A DNA stretch of 57,920 nucleotides, from positions 1 to 57,920 of the forward strand of contig JAQBQD010000198.1 in NCBI GenBank assembly GCA_028287185.1, written 5' to 3'. Every line of letters starts with the position of its first letter. Position 1 is the first letter of the stretch. The notes beneath the pieces are model-generated. The model searched no databases. It was not told the DNA's origin and saw only the letters and a program-made list of their open reading frames with translations. The position numbers and the translations under genes were made by a program. This document shows, one piece after another, positions 5,329 through 15,542 of the stretch. Source of the stretch: Gemmatimonadota bacterium (GTDB taxonomy: Bacteria; Gemmatimonadota; Gemmatimonadetes; Longimicrobiales; Longimicrobiaceae).

Positions 5329-7815
5329 ATGGGAAAGATTCTGAAGAGCACGGACGCGGGCGCGCTGGCCGAGGTCGTCGCCGCGGCGGAGGCCGCGGTG
5401 GGGGTCGTGCTGTCGCCCGCGGAGTGGAAGTTCCTGGGCCGGGTGATCGACCAGATCGGATCGGCCGCGGCGGCGCCGGTGGACGGGCAGCGGCTCTGGG
5501 TGCGCTGCCGGGTCATCGAATGGGCGTGCGGCGCGCTCCCCGCCCTGCTCGCCGCCCCGTCCGGCACGCTCCACATCCGTGACGTCGAGACATCGCACCC
5601 CATCGACCTGTCGTTCGCCCGAATTGCGCGCCCGCTGCACTTCGAGCGGTGCAGCCTGCCGGAAGGCCTGCTGCTGTACCATTCCCGCGTGCCGCATCTC
5701 AAGCTGACGCGGTGCAGCGTGGGGCCGGTGGAGGCGAACGGGCTGGACTGCGGCGGGGACTGCGTGCTGGAGGACGTGGTGGCGCGCTGCAAGCTCTCGC
5801 TGCGCAACGCCCACATCGCGGGGGACCTGCGGGTGAGCCGCACGGTGGTGGAGAACCGCGGCAACATCGCGCTCGACGCGGACGGCATCCGCATCGACGG
5901 GTGCCTGCTCCTGAACCGCGGGTTCGTCGCCCTGGGCACCGTCTCGCTGGAAGGCGGTCGCGTGCGCGGCGAGGCGAAGCTGGGCCGGGGGTGCTTCTAT
6001 GCCGGCTGGAAGGGGTGGGCCATCCACGCCAACCGGCTGAGCGTGGGCGGGAACCTGGAGTGCACCGGCCTCTACGCCTTCGGCAAGGTGGGCCTGACCG
6101 GCGCGTGCGTGAAGGGAAGCATCGAGATGGAGGGTGCTTCCCTAGTGTGCTCGGAGCCGTATGCGCTCAACCTGGAAGGCGCCGAGGTGGGCGTGGACGT
6201 TCGCTTCGACACGCCGGACGAGACGCCCGGCGGCGAGGTTCCGCACCCGTTCCGCGCCATCGGCAGCGTGTCGATGATCGGGGCCCGGGTGGGAGGCGAC
6301 GTGCAGTGCTACGGCGAGTTCCTGGGCTTCGAGCTCTTCTCGTTGCACATCGGCCGCGCGCAGGTGGACGGCAACCTGTACTTCGACGGCGGGTTCGCGG
6401 CGTTGGGGCAGGTGCGGCTGTCGGGGCTGAAGGTGGGGGGATACGTGCGCTGCCGTCGCGCCGAGTTCGCATGCTCCACGGCGGGGGCGGTGGTGGAGGC
6501 GGCGGGGCTGGAGGTGGGCGCGGACGTCTGCTTCGAGGCGGGTGCCCGGATCGCGGGCGTCCTCAACCTGTCGGATGCGCGCGTGCAGCGTGGGCTGTCC
6601 ATCGTGCAAGTGGAGTTCGCGGCGTCCGGCGGGAAGCGGGCGGGGGTGAACTGCGAGGGCGCGACGGTGGGGGCCGACCTGGAGATCGAGCGGCTGGCCG
6701 ACTTCGGGGGCGACCTTCGCGTGGAGAGTGCGAAGATCGCGCGGCACCTGCGCATCGCGGACGTCGGCTGCGACCCGCTCGCCGCCGTCACCGTGCACGC
6801 CACCAACGTGGAGGTGGGCGGGAACCTCTCCATCCAGCGCGTGCGGGACGTGGGCGGGGACGTGTCGCTGCCCCGCTGCCGCGTGGCCGGGAACGTCCAG
6901 ATCGAGGGCCTGTCGTTCTCCACCCGCCTGCTGGGGAGGACCACCATCGACCTCGACAGCGCCTGCATCGGGGGGATGCTGTCGTGGAAGGACGTGAGCC
7001 CGGCGCCCGGGACGCACGTGGACCTCACCGACGGCACGGTGGGCCGGTTCTTTCCGGGCGACCTGCGCCACTGGCCGGAGAAGGGCCGGCTGCTGCTCAA
7101 CGGGTTCAGCTACGGCGCCCTGGCGGAGGACGATGCCTGCGACGACGCGCGGGGCACGCCGGCGGCGAAGGCGAGGGCCGCCGCCAAGGGCACCTCGGAC
7201 TGGGTGGAGTGGCTGGGCCGCCAGGCCGACCGGCCGTTCCGGCCGCAGCCGTACGAGCTGCTGGCGCGGGCCCTCCGGCAGAGCGGGTACGAGGACGAGG
7301 CGAACGCGCTGGCCAAGGAGAAATACCGGCTTCGCCGAACGCGCGGCAGCCTGAGCCGCCGTGCGAACGCATGGAGGTGGCTCCTGGAGAAGAGCCTTGG
7401 CCACGGCTACGATGTCGGGCCCGTGGTGCTGTTCTCGTTCGTCTTCGTGGTGCTCGGCACGATCCTGTTCGCGAACGGGCCGGAGCGGGGACTTGTGACG
7501 CCGGCCCAGGAACTCGCCTACGTGGTGAAGGACAGCGCGTGGCGGACCAGCTCGTCGCTCAAGTTGCACCCTCGAATCGATGGCTACCCCGACTTCAACG
7601 CCCTGGTGTACTCCATCGACACCTTTCTCCCCGTCATCGACCTTCAGCAGGAAGGATACTGGCAGCCCGTGGACGGAGAGTGCCACGCGGGGGGCTGGAC
7701 GTGGTGGCCGTGCGTCAGCCCATTGCGGGTGTATCTGTGGTTCCACACCGTCGCCGGATGGATGATGACGACGCTGCTGGTGGTGAGCCTGACCTCACTC
7801 GTTCGAAGGGAGTGA
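5329..7815 (+). CDS. beta-solenoid protein anchored by C-terminal membrane helices
   Basis: The 828-residue product has a short helical head, then some 500 residues (about 85-590) of irregular short repeats built on patterns such as GDLRVSRTVV, GGNLECTGL, GGDVQCYGE, DGNLYFDGG, GADLEIERL and GGDVSLPRC, where a Gly-Gly/Asp turn precedes alternating hydrophobic residues. This is the signature of a right-handed beta-helix, bactofilin-like in texture. A helical linker with many charged residues follows (ANALAKEKYRLRRTRG), then a membrane helix near 697-717, a loop with YSIDTFLPVIDLQQEGYW, and a final helix near 800-822. Related proteins are sometimes labelled membrane-associated oxidoreductase, but no catalytic site is visible, so a scaffold or sensor role is more likely. 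The ATG at 5329 is favoured by GGATGGAGG just before it. A hairpin at 7871-7906 lies beyond the stop. Confidence 0.8.
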   Translation: MGKILKSTDAGALAEVVAAAEAAVGVVLSPAEWKFLGRVIDQIGSAAAAPVDGQRLWVRCRVIEWACGALPALLAAPSGTLHIRDVETSHPIDLSFARIARPLHFERCSLPEGLLLYHSRVPHLKLTRCSVGPVEANGLDCGGDCVLEDVVARCKLSLRNAHIAGDLRVSRTVVENRGNIALDADGIRIDGCLLLNRGFVALGTVSLEGGRVRGEAKLGRGCFYAGWKGWAIHANRLSVGGNLECTGLYAFGKVGLTGACVKGSIEMEGASLVCSEPYALNLEGAEVGVDVRFDTPDETPGGEVPHPFRAIGSVSMIGARVGGDVQCYGEFLGFELFSLHIGRAQVDGNLYFDGGFAALGQVRLSGLKVGGYVRCRRAEFACSTAGAVVEAAGLEVGADVCFEAGARIAGVLNLSDARVQRGLSIVQVEFAASGGKRAGVNCEGATVGADLEIERLADFGGDLRVESAKIARHLRIADVGCDPLAAVTVHATNVEVGGNLSIQRVRDVGGDVSLPRCRVAGNVQIEGLSFSTRLLGRTTIDLDSACIGGMLSWKDVSPAPGTHVDLTDGTVGRFFPGDLRHWPEKGRLLLNGFSYGALAEDDACDDARGTPAAKARAAAKGTSDWVEWLGRQADRPFRPQPYELLARALRQSGYEDEANALAKEKYRLRRTRGSLSRRANAWRWLLEKSLGHGYDVGPVVLFSFVFVVLGTILFANGPERGLVTPAQELAYVVKDSAWRTSSSLKLHPRIDGYPDFNALVYSIDTFLPVIDLQQEGYWQPVDGECHAGGWTWWPCVSPLRVYLWFHTVAGWMMTTLLVVSLTSLVRRE

Positions 7816-7870
7816 GCCCGCCGCTGCTGCGATCCGCGCCCCGGGCGGGACCGCGCGGCGGCTGAACGCG

Positions 7871-7906
7871 AGGAGGGCCGCACCCCGCGCAGGGTGCGGC
7901 CCTCCT
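7871..7906. terminator. hairpin between convergent genes
   Basis: A perfect 15-bp stem (7871-7885 with 7892-7906) with a 6-base loop lies between the solenoid gene and bioB, which converge. Only TTCC follows on the plus strand, so termination strength is uncertain; it may serve both directions. Confidence 0.6.
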
Positions 7907-7939
7907 TCCGTCGGCGATCCGCGGGCAGCTTGCGCGGAG

Positions 7940-9019
<1,080 letters not shown>

Positions 9020-9257
9020 CGTAGCGTCGTTTCCTGGGGTCTGTTGATGGAGGGCCGTAACCTAACCGCTCCCCTGGCCCGCGACAAACCACCCCCGCGA
9101 TGCACGCTTCCGGAGCGCATCTCTGCGGCCGTCCGAATGCACCGCCCCATCATCCCCGCACCGGCACGAACCGCCGGCGCGCGAATCGGCCGAAGACCGA
9201 ATCTCCGCATCCACGCCCATACGCACCCGCCGCAACGAATCCGCTTCCGACGCACAG

Positions 9258-9890
9258 TCAGCCCCGATGCCCGACGGACATCAATCGAAGCGCCTTCCCC
9301 GCCTGTAGAACCTGACCGATCCTCGGACCGCCGGTCGCAGGTCGAAGGTCGAAGGACAGACCGCGTCCGCCTCCGTCGCTCCTCCCCGCCTGCGGCGCGA
9401 GCACGGGGCGCCAGCGCTCGCGCGGGGGTGCGGCCGCGCCGACGCCCGCGCCCACGGCGCCGATTCCCAGGACGAGCGAGAGGGTCTGCCGGCGGCCGCC
9501 GCAGCGGTAGGGCGCGTCCCCGGAGCCGTCGTTGATGGTCACCGAGCAGCCGTGGCCGAACGCGGCCGCCATCGCGCTGCCGACCACCAAGCCTACGGCG
9601 CCGCCCACCAGCGCCGCCCTGCCCCGCGTGCGCCGCCCCGCGCTCACCTCCACGCGCCGCAGCCGGGCGGACGGGAACTCCGCCAGACGCCCCGTCCGCT
9701 CGCTGCGAACGAAGAGCGTGTCGGGCGAGAACCGGTCCACCGTGCCCACGAGCGGGTTGCCCCCGAGCGTCTGCACGCGCACCCGCGTGCCCCCCGCGAT
9801 CGGTGCCAGCGCCCGTTGCGCGCAGGCGGACGCGGCAGTCGAGAGCGCGATTAGGAAACCGATGACGATGAGGAAGGACGTGCGGAGCAT
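9258..9890 (-). CDS. secreted or lipoprotein-type hypothetical protein with glycine-zipper helix
   Basis: The 210-residue product begins with a signal sequence (MLRTSFLIVIGFLIALSTAASAC) with Cys23 after Ala-Ser-Ala, so either lipidation or cleavage after SACA is possible. Residues about 30-85 look like a small beta barrel (GTRVRVQTLGGNPLVGTVDRF), then a Gly/Ala helix GGAVGLVVGSAMAAAFG, a loop with two Cys, and a second Gly/Ala-rich hydrophobic helix. The tail is Arg/Gly-rich. A TTG at 9905 could also start it; ATG at 9890 was chosen because the signal peptide follows at once. Function unknown. Confidence 0.65.
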   Translation of the reverse strand: MLRTSFLIVIGFLIALSTAASACAQRALAPIAGGTRVRVQTLGGNPLVGTVDRFSPDTLFVRSERTGRLAEFPSARLRRVEVSAGRRTRGRAALVGGAVGLVVGSAMAAAFGHGCSVTINDGSGDAPYRCGGRRQTLSLVLGIGAVGAGVGAAAPPRERWRPVLAPQAGRSDGGGRGLSFDLRPATGGPRIGQVLQAGKALRLMSVGHRG

Positions 9891-9972
9891 CGGAAGGTCG
9901 ATCAAGAGTGGTGCGCGATGCGGCGGTACATCGACCGGGAGGCGCGATCGACGCTCGGCGGAACGCCGGGGA

Positions 9973-10446
9973 TCACTCCTGCCGGAGCAGCGCTTCGAGT
10001 CGGTCCACCAGGGCGGCCTGCGCGGGGTTCAGCTTCCGGCGGGCGGCCGGGGGGTCGAACCAGGCGCAGCGATCCACCTCGGGAAACTCCAGCCAGCGGC
10101 CGGAGCCGCGGGGCCACTCGGCGCGCATGGTGTTGGAGGTGATGGCGTCGGCGTCCCCGTCGCCCTCCCAGGCCCAGGCGTGGATCGTCTTGCCGGACTT
10201 GAGCCGCACGGTGCCCAGCGGATGCAGCTCGCCCGTGGGGGCGATGCCCGTCTCTTCCAGGAACTCGCGGCGGGCGGCGGCCTGCGGGTCCTCGCCGGGG
10301 TCCACCTCGCCCTTGGGAATGGTCCACGCGCCCTCGTCGCGCCGCGCCCAGAACGGACCGCCGGGGTGGGCCAGGAAAAGCTGCAGCCCGCTTCCGTCTC
10401 GCCGGAAGAGGAGAAGCCCCGCGCTGACCGTGGGTCGCTTGGTCAT
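9973..10446 (-). CDS. Nudix hydrolase
   Basis: The 157-residue protein carries a complete Nudix box from Gly46 to Ile68 (G-x5-E-x7-REFLEETGI), the magnesium-binding helix that hydrolyses nucleoside diphosphates linked to another group. The N-terminal SAGLLLFRR and the WTIPKGEVDPGE segment resemble NTP-pyrophosphohydrolase members related to diadenosine-polyphosphate hydrolases. The ATG at 10446 is chosen because the fold starts directly there, while longer versions add disordered Ala/Arg sequence. It follows the AAA ATPase gene on the same strand with a 127-base gap; a functional tie is not evident. Confidence 0.9.
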   Translation of the reverse strand: MTKRPTVSAGLLLFRRDGSGLQLFLAHPGGPFWARRDEGAWTIPKGEVDPGEDPQAAARREFLEETGIAPTGELHPLGTVRLKSGKTIHAWAWEGDGDADAITSNTMRAEWPRGSGRWLEFPEVDRCAWFDPPAARRKLNPAQAALVDRLEALLRQE

Positions 10447-10573
10447 GGCCCGCCTGTCTGCGTGTGCGGTCGGCGTCCGCGTGGCCTCCGCGGGACCCGG
10501 TCCGCCGTGGACGGCAGAGGCCCGCGCCTTTGCCGCTCCCTTCAACGCGCGAGCTCCGCCCGGCCGGACGCGC

Positions 10574-11800
10574 CTAGCGCACGACGGCGGCCACCAGGGC
10601 GGCGCCCGCCAGCAGCAGCGCGGCCACCGCCACGATCAGGGCCGGCCGCCCGCGGCGCCTCCACTCCGCCTCGGCCGCGGCCAGCGCGGAGCGGCCCTCG
10701 TCGCGGGCGGCCTGGAGGTCGGCCAGCAGCCCGTCCACCTGGCGCCTTGCCTCGTCGCCCGCGGCGTCCAGTCGGCGCACGGCGTCGGGCAGCCGCGCCA
10801 GGCCGCCGAGCCCCGCCACCTCGTCCTCCACCGTGGTGACGCGCGCCGCCAGGTCGGACACGCCGTCCTCCAGCGCCGCCACGTCCGTCCGCGCGCCCGC
10901 GCCAGCCAGCGCCGTCAGCGGGTCGGCCGCCGCCTCGCCGAACAGCGACTGCTCCATCACGCGGCGGGCGGACACCACGTCCTCCATCGCGGTCTCGAAG
11001 TGCCGCTGGTGGATGCGCTTCTCGTCGTCTGGCCCGGGCTCGGCGATGGCGAGTTGCGCGGCCTTCAGCACGGCGTTCTTGATGTCTCCGCCGCTCACCT
11101 CCCAGCGCCTCCCCAGCGCGTCGAAGTCCACGTCCTGCGCCAGCGGCGTGCGCCGGGCGTGGATCTGCGCCTCCCAGATGCGGGCGCGCTCGTCGGCGCC
11201 GGGCATCTCGAACAGGATGTGGGTGCGGATGCGGCGCTCGAAGGCGGGATCGAAGTTGGCGGCCAGGTTGGTGGCGAAGATCACCACGCCGGGAAAGGCC
11301 TCCAGCTCGCGCAGCAGCACGTTGACCACGGCGTTGGCCTCGCGCTGGTACCCCTGGTCGGGCGAGGCGAAGCGGCGGCTGGCGATGGCGTCCGCTTCGT
11401 CGAAGAAGAGCACCGCCTCCTGCTCGGCGGCCGCGCGGAAGACGGCGGCCACGTTCTTGGCCGTGGTGCCCGCCCACTGCGACTCGAGCTCCGCGTACCG
11501 CACCAGCAGCAGCCTGCGCCCCAGCGCGTGCGCCACGGCTTCGGCGCAGATCGTCTTACCCGTGCCCGGCGGCCCGGCGAAGTTGAAGGCCAGCCCCAGC
11601 CCCGTCTCGTGCCGCTCGCCCAGCCCCCACTCGCCGAAGATCAGGTCGTGCTTGCGGATCTGGATGAGCGCGTTGTCCAGCGCCCGCCGCGTGGCCGGCG
11701 GCAGGATGACGTCCGCGAAGGTGCGCCGCGGCTGCAGCGCCTCCACCAGCGCCGTGGCCGGCTGCCCGCCGAAGAACAGCTCGCGGAAGGGATTCGCCAT
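10574..11800 (-). CDS. AAA ATPase with C-terminal coiled coil and tail anchor
   Basis: The 408-residue protein has one AAA module: Walker A GPPGTGKT at 76-83, Walker B VLFFDEAD at 130-137, sensor Asn178 (IFATN), and Arg189/Arg190 (FERRIRTH) as candidate arginine fingers. The C-terminal part turns into a helical, coiled-coil-like stretch (about 305-385, DVAALEDGVSDLAARVTTVEDEV) and ends with one hydrophobic helix at about 387-406 and a single Arg. That makes it a tail-anchored membrane ATPase with the motor in the cytoplasm. The pre-AAA segment TFADVILPPATRRALDNAL is typical of classical remodelling ATPases (spastin/Msp1-like), but there the anchor is N-terminal. The substrate is unknown. Confidence 0.85.
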   Translation of the reverse strand: MANPFRELFFGGQPATALVEALQPRRTFADVILPPATRRALDNALIQIRKHDLIFGEWGLGERHETGLGLAFNFAGPPGTGKTICAEAVAHALGRRLLLVRYAELESQWAGTTAKNVAAVFRAAAEQEAVLFFDEADAIASRRFASPDQGYQREANAVVNVLLRELEAFPGVVIFATNLAANFDPAFERRIRTHILFEMPGADERARIWEAQIHARRTPLAQDVDFDALGRRWEVSGGDIKNAVLKAAQLAIAEPGPDDEKRIHQRHFETAMEDVVSARRVMEQSLFGEAAADPLTALAGAGARTDVAALEDGVSDLAARVTTVEDEVAGLGGLARLPDAVRRLDAAGDEARRQVDGLLADLQAARDEGRSALAAAEAEWRRRGRPALIVAVAALLLAGAALVAAVVR

Positions 11801-11896
11801 CGCCGGCCCTCGTGCGGGTGAGCTGGAAGGCGCGCGCGCCGCCGGCCGCCAGGCTCGGGCGCGCGTGGCGGCCGGGCCGGGCCGGGAGACCGAAAT

Positions 11897-11930
11897 GCAA
11901 AACGGCGACCGCGGGACCGCAGGCGCCGTT
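11897..11930 (-). terminator. putative terminator after the BACON lipoprotein gene
   Basis: On the minus strand, arms AACGGCG and CGCCGTT enclose about 16 bases that can pair further, followed by TTTT overlapping the second arm. It lies 27 bases beyond the lipoprotein stop and ahead of the AAA gene. Confidence 0.5.
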
Positions 11931-11956
11931 CGACGTTCATGCGGCAGGCTCCGCCG

Positions 11957-13888
11957 TCACGGAACGTCGGAGATGCTGACGACGGCCAGGCCCCAGTCGC
12001 GTGCCAGGTTCCCCGACGGGTCGGCCTTCACCAGCACGTACAGCTTGCCGCCTACGCGGTTGAAGAACGCGAAGCGGCCGCCGGCAGCCACCGCCGCCCC
12101 GCCGGCTCCCGCGAACGAGGGAAGGGGGATGCTGCCCTTCAGCGCGAGGTAGGCGTTGTCGTAGCTGCGGACCCCGCCATCGGTGCTCACGGCCACCGTG
12201 CGCGCGGCCGCCGTCGAGGAGGTCACCCACGCCAGTCCGGCCGCCCCCACCAGCTTGCCCGCATACCGCATGTCCTCGGACTGCACGGCCGACGCGCGGA
12301 AGACGTTCGTTCCCGAAGTGAAGAGCCGTGCGCCGTCGTCCGAGAACCAGATGGGCGAGCCGAAGGTGTAGTCGCCCCAATACGGAGACGAGTACAGCGC
12401 CTTCATCGGGCCGCCGCGGACGTCGGACTTGTCCACGTTCGAAGGAGAAAGCCCCGAGGTCGCAGTGTAGACGAAGTTCCCGGAGGGGTGCAGGCGACCG
12501 GTGGCTCCCGCGTAGACCGTGGGTCCGTCCGTCTCCTGGCCGGTCGCGAGGTTGATCTGGCGAATCTGCGCCCACTGGTCGCGCCGGGGGTACACGTACG
12601 CCCATCCGTTCGCCGGGAGGATCACGTCCAGCGCCTCGCACGTAACCGCGTAACGATGCTCTATGGTCCCGGCTGCGAGGTTCACGTAGGAGACGAAGCC
12701 GTCGTGGCCCACCAGCGCATACGCCCCGTCGGGCCGTATGGCGACGGAGAGCGGCGGCTGCGCGAGGGCGACCGTGCGGATGGTGCCCAGCTCGGGGTCC
12801 ACGATGTTGAGACGGTCGGGACCTGTGGAGACGGTGACGAGCACACCCGCCGCAGTGCTGAACTCGGCATCCACGACCGAATGGTCCAGCACCGTCAGAC
12901 CCGAGAAGGCGCCGGACGAGCTGACCGCCACCGGCACGTCAAGGTTCCCCGTGCGTGCGTTGGAAGAGAGGGTCAGGGTGCCGCTGGCGTTCCCGGCGGC
13001 CGCATGATCCACCTGGGTCGTCACCAGCGTGCTGTCTCCGGCGGCGACCGTTCCCGAGCGTGGGGACGCGCTGACCCATGCGTTCGCGGAGGTCGCGGTC
13101 CACTGGAGCGGCCCCTTCCCCAAGTTTCGAAGCCAGAAGGTCTGCTCGGCGACGCCGGCACCGAATGCCAGACGCGCAACGCTCACGGAAGGTACGGGAT
13201 CGTTCGGGACGGCCACGTTCACCGGCACGGTCACGTTCGCGAGCTTCGCGTTCGAGTGAACCACGATGCTCGTGCTGGCGGTGCCGACGGGAAGGGGGCC
13301 GCGATCCACGACCGCTTTGACAACCGCCTGCTGACCGGTGCCGAGCGTGCCGGAGGCCGGCAGGAAGGAGATCCATGCATCGGCGGAGGAGACGCTCCAG
13401 CTCAGGGTTCCGCGCCCGCTGTTGGTGACCGTCACGGGCACGGTGTCCACGCCGGCCGCGAACGCCACGGGGGTGGGAGCGACGGAGGCGATGGGATTCG
13501 GTGTGATTTCCGCCTGGACGTGAACCTGGGTGACGCCGCCGGCGGAGACCAGGCCGATCTCGCCGTACTGCACGCCGGGCTCGGTATTTCCGAAGTTCGC
13601 GGTCACCTTCACCTCCACCGGCTTTCCGTCCACGACCCCCCCGGACGGTGTGACCGTGACCCACGCGGGCTTGCTGCTCACCTGCCAGTGCAGGCGTCCC
13701 GAAGGCGTCGTGGTGACGAAGAAGCTGCCGGTGGGCGCCGTATCGGAGAGGGCGACGCCGTACTGCGAGACGGTAAGCGCGACCCCTGTGCTGTCGCCGC
13801 CACCGGTGGAGTCGGAGCACGCGGAAAGGAGGGCCGCGCAGATCAGCGCGGCCCTGGGCACGAGGAAGGAAATCCTGCGGTTCGGCAT
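11957..13888 (-). CDS. lipoprotein with BACON-type Ig repeats and a beta-propeller-like half
   Basis: The 643-residue product has a lipoprotein signal ending LLSAC (Cys24). Three or so Ig-like repeats of about 90 residues follow (to about residue 340), each with a W-[ST]-[VA]-[ST]-S-x-[ADK]-x-W core, as in LSWSVSSADAWISF and LQWTATSANAWVSA, and a TVT-x-SG or SGTL turn. This is the BACON pattern seen in surface carbohydrate- or mucin-associated proteins. The second half has propeller-like repeats (SVAIRPDGAYALVGHDG, TGRLHPSGNFVYTATSG). No catalytic residues are evident; a surface ligand-binding role is inferred. The ATG at 13888 directly precedes the signal. It seems to be a single-gene unit with its own terminator. 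Confidence 0.8.
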   Translation of the reverse strand: MPNRRISFLVPRAALICAALLSACSDSTGGGDSTGVALTVSQYGVALSDTAPTGSFFVTTTPSGRLHWQVSSKPAWVTVTPSGGVVDGKPVEVKVTANFGNTEPGVQYGEIGLVSAGGVTQVHVQAEITPNPIASVAPTPVAFAAGVDTVPVTVTNSGRGTLSWSVSSADAWISFLPASGTLGTGQQAVVKAVVDRGPLPVGTASTSIVVHSNAKLANVTVPVNVAVPNDPVPSVSVARLAFGAGVAEQTFWLRNLGKGPLQWTATSANAWVSASPRSGTVAAGDSTLVTTQVDHAAAGNASGTLTLSSNARTGNLDVPVAVSSSGAFSGLTVLDHSVVDAEFSTAAGVLVTVSTGPDRLNIVDPELGTIRTVALAQPPLSVAIRPDGAYALVGHDGFVSYVNLAAGTIEHRYAVTCEALDVILPANGWAYVYPRRDQWAQIRQINLATGQETDGPTVYAGATGRLHPSGNFVYTATSGLSPSNVDKSDVRGGPMKALYSSPYWGDYTFGSPIWFSDDGARLFTSGTNVFRASAVQSEDMRYAGKLVGAAGLAWVTSSTAAARTVAVSTDGGVRSYDNAYLALKGSIPLPSFAGAGGAAVAAGGRFAFFNRVGGKLYVLVKADPSGNLARDWGLAVVSISDVP

Positions 13889-14022
13889 CAGATAGTGCAG
13901 GTACGGGGGGCACCGGCCGGAGGGGGCGGCGTGACTTACGGAATAACGTAGAGGATACACGCTTCCGCGCGTCCTGTCCACCTCGCACCACGCCCGCAAG
14001 CCCGCCCGCGAGGGATCGCGCG

Positions 14023-14508
14023 CTACGGATTCATTGCGTACACGTCCGGGAAATGGCGCTCCATCCAGCGGTCGGGGGATTTCAGCTCCGTCCAGCCGAA
14101 CTTACGGTAGAGGTCGTGGGCGTCGCGGGTGGCCAGGCTCCAGCGGCGGAGGCCCTGCAGGTCGGGGTGGCGCATGATGAAGTCCACCAGCCACACGCCC
14201 AGGCCGGCGCCGCGGTGCTCCTCCAGCACGTACACGTCGGCCAGGTACGCGAACGTCGCGCGGTCCGTCACCACGCGCGCGAACCCCACCTGCACGCCGT
14301 CCGCGTACAGCCCGAAGGGCAGCGAGCCGGCGATGGAGCGCCGCACCGTCTCGATGGGAATTCCCTCCGCCCAGTACGAGCGCGTCAGGTAGGCGTGCAC
14401 CGCCGGCACGTCCAGCCGCGCCGGATCGGTGCTCACCTCGTACTCGCCGCGCCGCTCCTCCGCGACCTCGCCTGGCGTGGCGGGCGCGCCTCCACCGTCC
14501 ACCGTCAC
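14023..14508 (-). CDS. GNAT-family N-acetyltransferase
   Basis: The 161-residue product has the acetyl-CoA pyrophosphate-binding loop HRGAGLG at about residues 98-104 (R-x2-G-x-G), preceded by the beta-4 strand TFAYLADVYVLEE, and the late LATRDAHDLYRKFGW segment typical of GNATs. It should transfer an acetyl group to an amine on a small molecule or peptide; the acceptor cannot be told. The start is a GTG at 14508 whose last two bases belong to the TGA of the upstream lipoprotein gene (GTGA overlap), indicating translational coupling. No ATG fits before the first strand. Confidence 0.9.
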   Translation of the reverse strand: MTVDGGGAPATPGEVAEERRGEYEVSTDPARLDVPAVHAYLTRSYWAEGIPIETVRRSIAGSLPFGLYADGVQVGFARVVTDRATFAYLADVYVLEEHRGAGLGVWLVDFIMRHPDLQGLRRWSLATRDAHDLYRKFGWTELKSPDRWMERHFPDVYAMNP

Positions 14509-15290
14509 GGGCGCGGAGCCGGCGGCGCGGACAGGTGGTCGGGGTCGAACAGGCCGGGATCGAGCGGCTCGTTGACCTTCACGTCCGTGTACTCCTCCCA
14601 GAAGATGCGCTTGGGCCCGTCGTACACGTTCACGTGCATGGCCACCCACCCGCCGCCGAACGGCTGGTACTCGTCGAAGCGGATGTCCTGCGTGGTGGGG
14701 GCGGGCGGCTGGCCGGGCTCCAGCAGGCGCACGAACAGCAGGCGTTCGCGGTCCACCCAGAACTGCTTGGACGTCACGTCGCCCGCCGCCGCCCCGACGA
14801 CGTAGACGGGCCGGCCCTGCCAGGTGTCCTCGTGCATGCGGTCCATCGCGAACCCCTCCTCGCGCAGCACGGCCACGGTGCGCGCCACGTCCTGCGCGTA
14901 CACGTCGAAACCCACCACCGTGAGCGGGTTGCGCCGGCCGGCGCGCCGCACCACCTGCCCCGCGCGGATGGCGTACGCGCTGTCGCGGGCGAACAGGGCG
15001 CCGTTGCCGTCCGCCGGCGCGCCCATCTCGATGCGCAGCGTGCCGGGGATGGACGACCACTCGCGCCACATGTCCACGTGCACCGAGTCGCCCGGCATGA
15101 CCTTGGACGTGCGCTGCGTGAACGACAGCGTGCGGTACCAGCGGCCCACGTAGCGGTCGTGCATGGCGCGAACGACGTCCTCGGCCGTGCGCGCGGCGGC
15201 GGGTGCCTGCGCGGGCAGCGGCCTGGCGGCCGGCGCGCACGCGGCCGCGAGGATGGCGAGCAAGGGAAGAGCGCGGGAAAGCGTCGGCAT
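14505..15290 (-). CDS. lipoprotein, possibly LolA/LolB-like outer-membrane lipoprotein family
   Basis: The 261-residue product has a signal with lipobox LAAAC (Cys18). The mature part consists of alternating beta strands (YRTLSFTQRTSKV, SIPGTLRIEMG, VVGFDVYAQDV, KQFWVDRERLLFVRLLE, EYTDVKVNEPLDPGLFDP). The final NEPLDPGLF pattern and half-barrel texture resemble the LolA/LolB/RseB-like lipoprotein-sorting fold; this is a fold-level guess. It overlaps the following GNAT gene by four bases, so the two are an operon. ATG at 15290 places the signal at the N-terminus. Confidence 0.75.
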   Translation of the reverse strand: MPTLSRALPLLAILAAACAPAARPLPAQAPAAARTAEDVVRAMHDRYVGRWYRTLSFTQRTSKVMPGDSVHVDMWREWSSIPGTLRIEMGAPADGNGALFARDSAYAIRAGQVVRRAGRRNPLTVVGFDVYAQDVARTVAVLREEGFAMDRMHEDTWQGRPVYVVGAAAGDVTSKQFWVDRERLLFVRLLEPGQPPAPTTQDIRFDEYQPFGGGWVAMHVNVYDGPKRIFWEEYTDVKVNEPLDPGLFDPDHLSAPPAPRP

Positions 15291-15542
15291 GGCGGCTTGA
15301 TCGGCGGAGGTGAGCGATGGAGTACCGCGGGTGACCGCTACCCGCGAAGGTAAACGCGGGTCCGGCGGATTCGCAAACGTCGGGTTCGGGGATCGTGCGT
15401 TGGGGACGAGGGTCCGGTTGGATGACGGCCGCGCGGGAGAGGTCGCATCAGGGTTGACCGATGGCACCATCGGTGGGGTGCATCGAGGCCGATCACCCGA
15501 TCCACATCTTCCGAACCGCAGGATCGGACGATGCGAAGCGGG

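Noticed and set aside
9020..9257. Biotin operator or riboswitch upstream of bioB
   Set aside because: No BirA-type inverted repeat and no riboswitch-like set of helices could be found by eye.
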